A program made the position numbers and the translations under genes. Shown in pieces: positions 6,101 to 9,039 of a DNA stretch of 9,039 nucleotides; within the stretch, counting starts at the first letter, position 1; each line of letters starts with the position of its first letter. The notes below the pieces were generated by a model that saw only the letters and a list, made by a program, of their open reading frames with translations, did no database searches and was not told the origin of the DNA. Source of the stretch: Spirochaetes bacterium GWF1_49_6 (GTDB lineage Bacteria; Spirochaetota; Brevinematia; Brevinematales; GWF1-51-8); contig MIBD01000068.1 of the NCBI GenBank assembly GCA_001829395.1, positions 1 through 9,039 of the forward strand, given 5' to 3'.

Positions 6101-6232
6101 GGTGGGTATTTCAATATCCGGGAAAAAATCCAGCGAAAGTTTGGAGAGGCTCACGATACCCAGTATCACGATAGCCACTATAGCCATCGAAACGGTTACC
6201 GGCTTCTTTACCGATGTATCTATAATCGACAT
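3167..6232 (-). CDS. RND-family efflux pump inner-membrane permease (AcrB/SwrC-like)
   Basis: The inner-membrane, proton-driven pump of a tripartite exporter. At 1021 residues it has normal RND length and layout: TM1 at ~12-32, a porter domain, TM2-6 at ~332-483, TM7 at ~519-541, a second porter domain, and TM8-12 at ~855-1010. Family signatures include LDFFPDIEIPT (34-44), TM4 GLMLGVGMMVDSSIVVLENI (389-408), and MASQFESLIAPFVI (870-883). AcrB's TM4 Asp-Asp pair is here D399-S400, and the AcrB TM10 lysine region reads INNGIVLID (921-929), so the proton relay differs; related HAE-type pumps share such changes. The start is set by AAGGAG seven bases upstream. It is the last gene after the TolC and adaptor genes, 18 bases past the adaptor stop. 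The order matches Borrelia besCAB, so besB is the nearest named analogue, but orthology and substrate are unproven. Confidence 0.93.
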   Translation of the reverse strand: MSIIDTSVKKPVTVSMAIVAIVILGIVSLSKLSLDFFPDIEIPTLAVVTSYTGAGPKEVEKSVTRLVENAVGSVNDINYIESTSMEGSSVVQVNFNWGANLDSSSADIREKLDLINDALPDGAGKPIIFKFSTSMIPIMIYSLSGSDDLGFLYDLCDTQISKKIEQVPGVASVSMSGGQKKEVHVDVYKNRLMAFGLNIDSIASTLYLENQNVAGGYAYEGVYKYVLRTTGEFISLDDIGNVIVTSKNGIPIKLKDVADIKWGYDPDSAIVRLNGKPGLTLFIYKESGMNTVQVADEVMAAVANLNQSLPADIKLIKMRDSSQDIRTSIGGVWSAGIMGGILALLVLFFYLWDFRSSLIIGVSIPLSIIATFILMLAFKVNLNIISLAGLMLGVGMMVDSSIVVLENIYHHRRKGMGRYEGAVAGTKEVILAITASTLTTVAVFLPIVFVEGIVAQIFRDLSLTVTISLLSSLVISVTVIPMLTSRIKVIKPVVGGTSKFLDKVDHIYGRFLALALKHKKLVLIPTFFGVLVLLGLFGAIIGKEGFPQVDEGQFNVSVTFPVGTRSEYTDLVTKQIEKDISEVIGKDLDRLMTHIKGGGIFAMLQGAADYKASLRVILLPVDQRTVGILEYIEKVRQKLKNYPAKINVNIQGSSAFMSSGSPVQIELKGDDLEMSDKLAKQILAIISKIPGVREPLIDKDDGLPEFQITIDRDLAAKAGLNAMSISGAIKTGFAGKVATTIKSKEGTDIDIIVRLRPEDRLSLDDVMSLSVPSPMGKLVPLLSLVDFEKTFGPTLIKRKDAIRYVIIKADVYGRPVDQVVAEIQKAISDKVYLPAGFSITYGGSFKDMQDSFVQLGLAFLLAIILVYAIMASQFESLIAPFVIMFAVPFGALGSLLFLFLSGSTLNITSAAGIVVMVGIVINNGIVLIDYVNQLNAKGISIDEASRMAGERRLRPVMMTTLTTVLGLIPMAIGLGQGGELYAPLALSILGGLTISTIFTLIVVPTAYSAIRKRLPMKIHED

Positions 6233-6250
6233 AAAAAACTCCTTTTAGGG

Positions 6251-7228
6251 TTACTTTTCGGGCTTTACCGCTTGCGCCGGCTGATTCGTACTATTCTGGT
6301 TCGTGGATTTAGGATTTCCGCCCTTCTCATCGATCTTGCTGAGTTCCTCTTCATAAATAGGCTTGATAGAGGCGCCATCCTTTAAAAACTCACGCCCGAA
6401 GACGATCAATTCGTCTCCCTCGTTCAGTCCGGACTTGATCGCGACCTGATCCAAGTATTCGAACAGGTACTCCACCTTCTTCAGGACAGCGATATTGGTA
6501 ATATTCACGTATACGAAATACTCTTTATCTTTCATGAAAATAGCGCTGTTCGGCAGTACGAATACGTTATCCGCCGAACGTACGAAAATCGACACGTCGG
6601 AATACATACCCGGAAGGAGTTCTTTCGATTTATTATCTATCGACGCGCGTACGAGCAGCGTGTGGCTGAGCGGATCGATTGATTTATCCTTCCTGTAAAT
6701 TATTCCCTCGAACTGCTTGTCCGGATACGCGGGTACGGAAATATACACTTTCTGCCCCATCTGGACTTCGTTTATCTTAGACTCCGGCACATAAATCAGT
6801 ATATCTATTTTATCGATATTTCCCACGCTCGCCACCGGAACCGCCGGGGAAACATTCTGACCGATACTCACCATGATTCGGGTGACATATCCGCTTAACG
6901 GGGCTTTCACCGGGGAAAGAGCGAACTCCGCGCCTACCTGGAAACGGTCGACATACATGACCGCCTGACCCTTGGAGACGAACTTTCCCTCGAGCTGGGT
7001 GATATTTGCGATCTTTCCGCTTACATCGGGATAGATATTTACCTCGTCGCGGGCTTCCAACGCGCCGCTCAGATTGAGGTACTGTTCGAGCTTACCTTTC
7101 TGGAGCTTCTGTACGATGACGCTGACGGCGGTATTTTTCTTCCCTTCATCCTTCTTCCCGCCGCACGATGTCACACTCAGGAGCGCGGATAATGCGATAA
7201 ATGCGATCAGTATTCTATTTCCCTTCAT
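6251..7228 (-). CDS. RND efflux periplasmic adaptor lipoprotein, hairpin-less (BesA-like)
   Basis: The membrane-fusion protein that joins the RND pump to the TolC channel. The 325-residue product has a lipoprotein signal (residues 1-22, VTSC with C22) and a Lys/Gly-rich tether. The first lipoyl half is around VSGKIANITQLEGKFVSKGQ (69-88) and the second around VKAPLSGYVTRIMVSIGQNV (107-126). Then come a beta-barrel domain (~140-215; YVPESKINEVQMGQKV, LLPGMYSDVSI) and a membrane-proximal domain (~220-290). Only about a dozen residues join the lipoyl halves, so the long alpha-helical hairpin of AcrA-type adaptors is absent, as reported for Borrelia BesA. The C-terminus is a polar Asn/Gln/Pro-rich tail. 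The start at 7228, not the upstream ATG at 7243, is chosen because GAAGGAG lies six bases before it. It begins 15 bases after the TolC stop. Confidence 0.9.
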   Translation of the reverse strand: MKGNRILIAFIALSALLSVTSCGGKKDEGKKNTAVSVIVQKLQKGKLEQYLNLSGALEARDEVNIYPDVSGKIANITQLEGKFVSKGQAVMYVDRFQVGAEFALSPVKAPLSGYVTRIMVSIGQNVSPAVPVASVGNIDKIDILIYVPESKINEVQMGQKVYISVPAYPDKQFEGIIYRKDKSIDPLSHTLLVRASIDNKSKELLPGMYSDVSIFVRSADNVFVLPNSAIFMKDKEYFVYVNITNIAVLKKVEYLFEYLDQVAIKSGLNEGDELIVFGREFLKDGASIKPIYEEELSKIDEKGGNPKSTNQNSTNQPAQAVKPEK

Positions 7229-7234
7229 ACAATT

Positions 7235-7241
7235 CTCCTTC
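7235..7241 (-). promoter_or_regulatory. Shine-Dalgarno site fixing the adaptor start at 7228
   Basis: GAAGGAG on the minus strand, six bases before the ATG at 7228. The in-frame ATG at 7243 directly abuts the TolC stop, has no such site, and would add five residues ahead of the signal peptide. Confidence 0.75.
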
Positions 7242-7243
7242 AT

Positions 7244-8608
7244 TTATTTCTTTTCGATTTTTTCAAACGAATCCACCCCGGTCATTCGACGGAGTTTCAG
7301 GACTGCCGAGGCGTAATCGAAGATGGCCTGCAGGTAATTCGCGAGAGCCTGCGAGTACAGTATCTGCGCATCCGAAAGATCGAGACTGGATATCGTACCG
7401 GCATAAAATTTCTCGTTCGCCAGCTTCAATCCCAGTTTCGCCTGCGCGACATTCGCGTTCTGCCCCGCGAGCGTAGAATTCGCCTCGTCGATCTGCATAT
7501 AAAGCGTCTTGACCTGGAGCGATACGGCATCCTCGTACTGTTTCATCGCTATCTTTATCTTTTCTATCGATGAGTCCATTTCCGCCAACGATGCCTCGGT
7601 CTTAGAGCCGGGGATCCAGTCGTCGATCGGAATACTGAGCGCCAAGCCGAAATTCCAACTGGGTTTGAAAACGCGGTCGGCGTCTATTGCCGCGTCCGTA
7701 TTCTTTTTATAATCCGCCCCCAGATTGAAGAAACCGTTGAGCGACGGGTAATACCCCGCCGCCGCCATATCTTTCGATACCTTGAGGGTCTCCATACTGA
7801 ACTGCATTCCTATCAGGGTGATATCGTTGGATTTAGCGAGGACGGTCGATTGATCGACGCCGTACCCGGGAATACCGATATTGGTGATATCAAAGATACT
7901 GCCCTTAAAATCGGCGGCGGTATCCTGCGGAAGCCCGAGATTCTGGAGAAAACCCATGACGGCGATTTTATACGCGTTACGGAGTTTCAGGAGCTTGGGC
8001 TGGTTGTTCTGGTACTGCACTTCCATCCTGATGAGGTCGTACTTCGATACCATACCGGCGTTATAGTTCGCCTTGGTGAATTTCAGCGTGTTGGACAATT
8101 GGATATTCATTTCCTCAGTCAGCCGGATATTTTCCCGAAGGAGAAAGAGGTTATAAAAATCCTTTTTCGCCTGATAGATAATATCGTTCTTTTTCGAGTC
8201 CAGTTTCTTCTTGGCGAGCTCGAGATTGATCTGCTGGAGCTTCAGGCTGTTCAGGAGGGTGAAGCCCAGAAATATAGGTTTGTTTACCTTCAATGAGGCC
8301 GAATAGTTATCCGCCCAGACGTTAACATTAGTCACCCCCAATACGACGGGATTACCCGAATTGACAGTATCCTGATCTAGGTAGGTAAAGGTGAGTCCGA
8401 GATTAATATCGGGATAGTACAGCGACGCGACCGTCTGCTGGACTTTCGCCTGCGCGGCTTGAACATCCTGCTCGTACTGCCGGATGTCCTGATTCTTCGA
8501 TAACGCAATATTTACCGCGGTATCCACATCTATAGTCATCATATCCGCGAACGAGAGATACGGCGCGGCGATGAACAATAAAAACGGGATGAGAAATTTC
8601 TTTACCAT
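7244..8608 (-). CDS. TolC-family outer-membrane efflux channel
   Basis: The outer-membrane/periplasmic channel of the exporter. The 454-residue product starts with a Sec signal peptide (MVKKFLIPFLLFIAAPYLSFA). Two outer-membrane-efflux-protein repeats follow (~27-220 and ~250-445), as in the TolC fold. Typical marks are DTAVNIALSKNQDIR (29-43), NYNAGMVSKYDLIRMEVQYQ (181-200) and FYAGTISSLDLSDAQILYSQ (401-420), each on predicted long helices. Segments such as YYPDINLGLTFTY and YYPSLNGFFNLGADY are the outer-membrane beta-strands. AGGAGT eight bases upstream supports the ATG. It lies 11 bases after the TPR gene and 15 before the adaptor start. It corresponds in position to Borrelia besC. Without the adaptor hairpin, channel and pump must dock differently from AcrAB-TolC. 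Confidence 0.92.
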   Translation of the reverse strand: MVKKFLIPFLLFIAAPYLSFADMMTIDVDTAVNIALSKNQDIRQYEQDVQAAQAKVQQTVASLYYPDINLGLTFTYLDQDTVNSGNPVVLGVTNVNVWADNYSASLKVNKPIFLGFTLLNSLKLQQINLELAKKKLDSKKNDIIYQAKKDFYNLFLLRENIRLTEEMNIQLSNTLKFTKANYNAGMVSKYDLIRMEVQYQNNQPKLLKLRNAYKIAVMGFLQNLGLPQDTAADFKGSIFDITNIGIPGYGVDQSTVLAKSNDITLIGMQFSMETLKVSKDMAAAGYYPSLNGFFNLGADYKKNTDAAIDADRVFKPSWNFGLALSIPIDDWIPGSKTEASLAEMDSSIEKIKIAMKQYEDAVSLQVKTLYMQIDEANSTLAGQNANVAQAKLGLKLANEKFYAGTISSLDLSDAQILYSQALANYLQAIFDYASAVLKLRRMTGVDSFEKIEKK

Positions 8609-8619
8609 ACGTTGTACTC

Positions 8620-9039
8620 CTATTTCTTGAGTTTATCCTTGTACTCTTTGACCTTTTTATCATAACTTTCTAAGAACTTAGGGTCCTCGATGAAGGGCTT
8701 GGCCAACTCGAGGTATTTCAGCCCCGCGGAATAATCGTTTTTCTTCTCGCCCCAGTATACGCCGTAGATATAATAGACAAACCCCTTAAATTCGGGGCGC
8801 GCGTCGGAAGTCGGAAGTTTTTCTATCACGAATTTCATATCGTTCAAACCGGTCTTCTCGTCCCCGCCCGCGAATCCCGGCAGAAAAAGGTAGATCATCG
8901 CGCGATAAAAACGCGGCAGGTAATGATCGGGGAATCGTTTGACCGCGAGTTCGAACATCGTCTTGGCCTGCGTCCCGGCCTCGATTTTTTTAAACGGGTC
9001 GGGGTCGAATTGCGCCAGAGTCGCGTAGGCTACTCCGAG
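8620..9039 (-). CDS. TPR-repeat protein, 5' end beyond the window
   Basis: The last 139 residues of a longer protein; the frame is open to the right edge, so the true start is not seen and an internal ATG at 8958 is not the start. The visible part is helical with TPR-like spacing: LGVAYATLAQFDPDPFKK, then FELAVKRFPDHYLPRFYRAM, then VYYIYGVYWGEKKNDYSAGL (two of these are the A/B helix pairs), and a Lys-rich end KEYKDKLKK. TPR proteins are protein-protein scaffolds; nothing catalytic is visible. It is the first gene seen in the efflux operon, 11 bases before the TolC gene, so it may help assemble the pump or be merely co-transcribed. The signal peptide, if any, would be off the window. Confidence 0.7.
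   Translation of the reverse strand, partial: LGVAYATLAQFDPDPFKKIEAGTQAKTMFELAVKRFPDHYLPRFYRAMIYLFLPGFAGGDEKTGLNDMKFVIEKLPTSDARPEFKGFVYYIYGVYWGEKKNDYSAGLKYLELAKPFIEDPKFLESYDKKVKEYKDKLKK

Noticed and set aside
7201..8296. Plus-strand open frames opposite the adaptor and TolC genes
   Set aside because: Antisense shadows of clear family members, with no ribosome sites or recognisable products.
1..9039. CRISPR array, tRNA, transposase or phage genes
   Set aside because: I looked for spaced direct repeats, cloverleaf arms and recombinase or transposase motifs and saw none. The only repeats are the 9-base tandem in copy C, a 9-base direct repeat near 2402-2425, and local inverted repeats.

Overview
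All supported genes in this window lie on the minus strand, so transcription runs from the right end to the left. Coding sequence is moderately GC-rich and the gaps are AT-rich, with good Shine-Dalgarno sites and sigma70-type promoters. The window suggests a diderm bacterium, most likely a spirochaete. The reasons are a TolC-adaptor-RND operon in the order of Borrelia besC-besA-besB, an adaptor that lacks the usual helical hairpin, and several small lipoproteins with carbohydrate-binding-like domains. This assignment is inference; no rRNA or marker phylogeny is available here.

Right part (about 3167-9039): an operon of a TPR-repeat protein (cut by the window edge), a TolC-family outer-membrane factor, a lipoprotein periplasmic adaptor and an RND inner-membrane pump. 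The gaps are 11, 15 and 18 bases, and a hairpin with a T-tract follows the pump gene. The last three products should form one tripartite export machine across both membranes. The TPR protein may be an accessory factor.

Middle part (about 511-3076): three small exported proteins, each with one AMPK-beta/CBM48-like (glycogen-binding-type, E-set) domain, all in the same orientation. The rightmost has its own promoter and terminator. The middle one has its own promoter behind a 407-base gap that holds a long two-part hairpin and a second promoter-like site. It is followed by a class I SAM-dependent methyltransferase gene and then by the third domain protein, plausibly in one transcript. The middle copy has lost residues that the other two share.

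Left part (1-510): rpmB, encoding a zinc-ribbon form of ribosomal protein L28, with its own extended -10 promoter. Beyond it is a strong sigma70 promoter firing leftward off the window into a structured leader or small RNA.

I see no CRISPR array, tRNA, rRNA, transposase or phage gene. The least explained parts are the domain-protein cluster with its structured gap, the hairpin-less adaptor, and the truncated structured transcript at the left edge.
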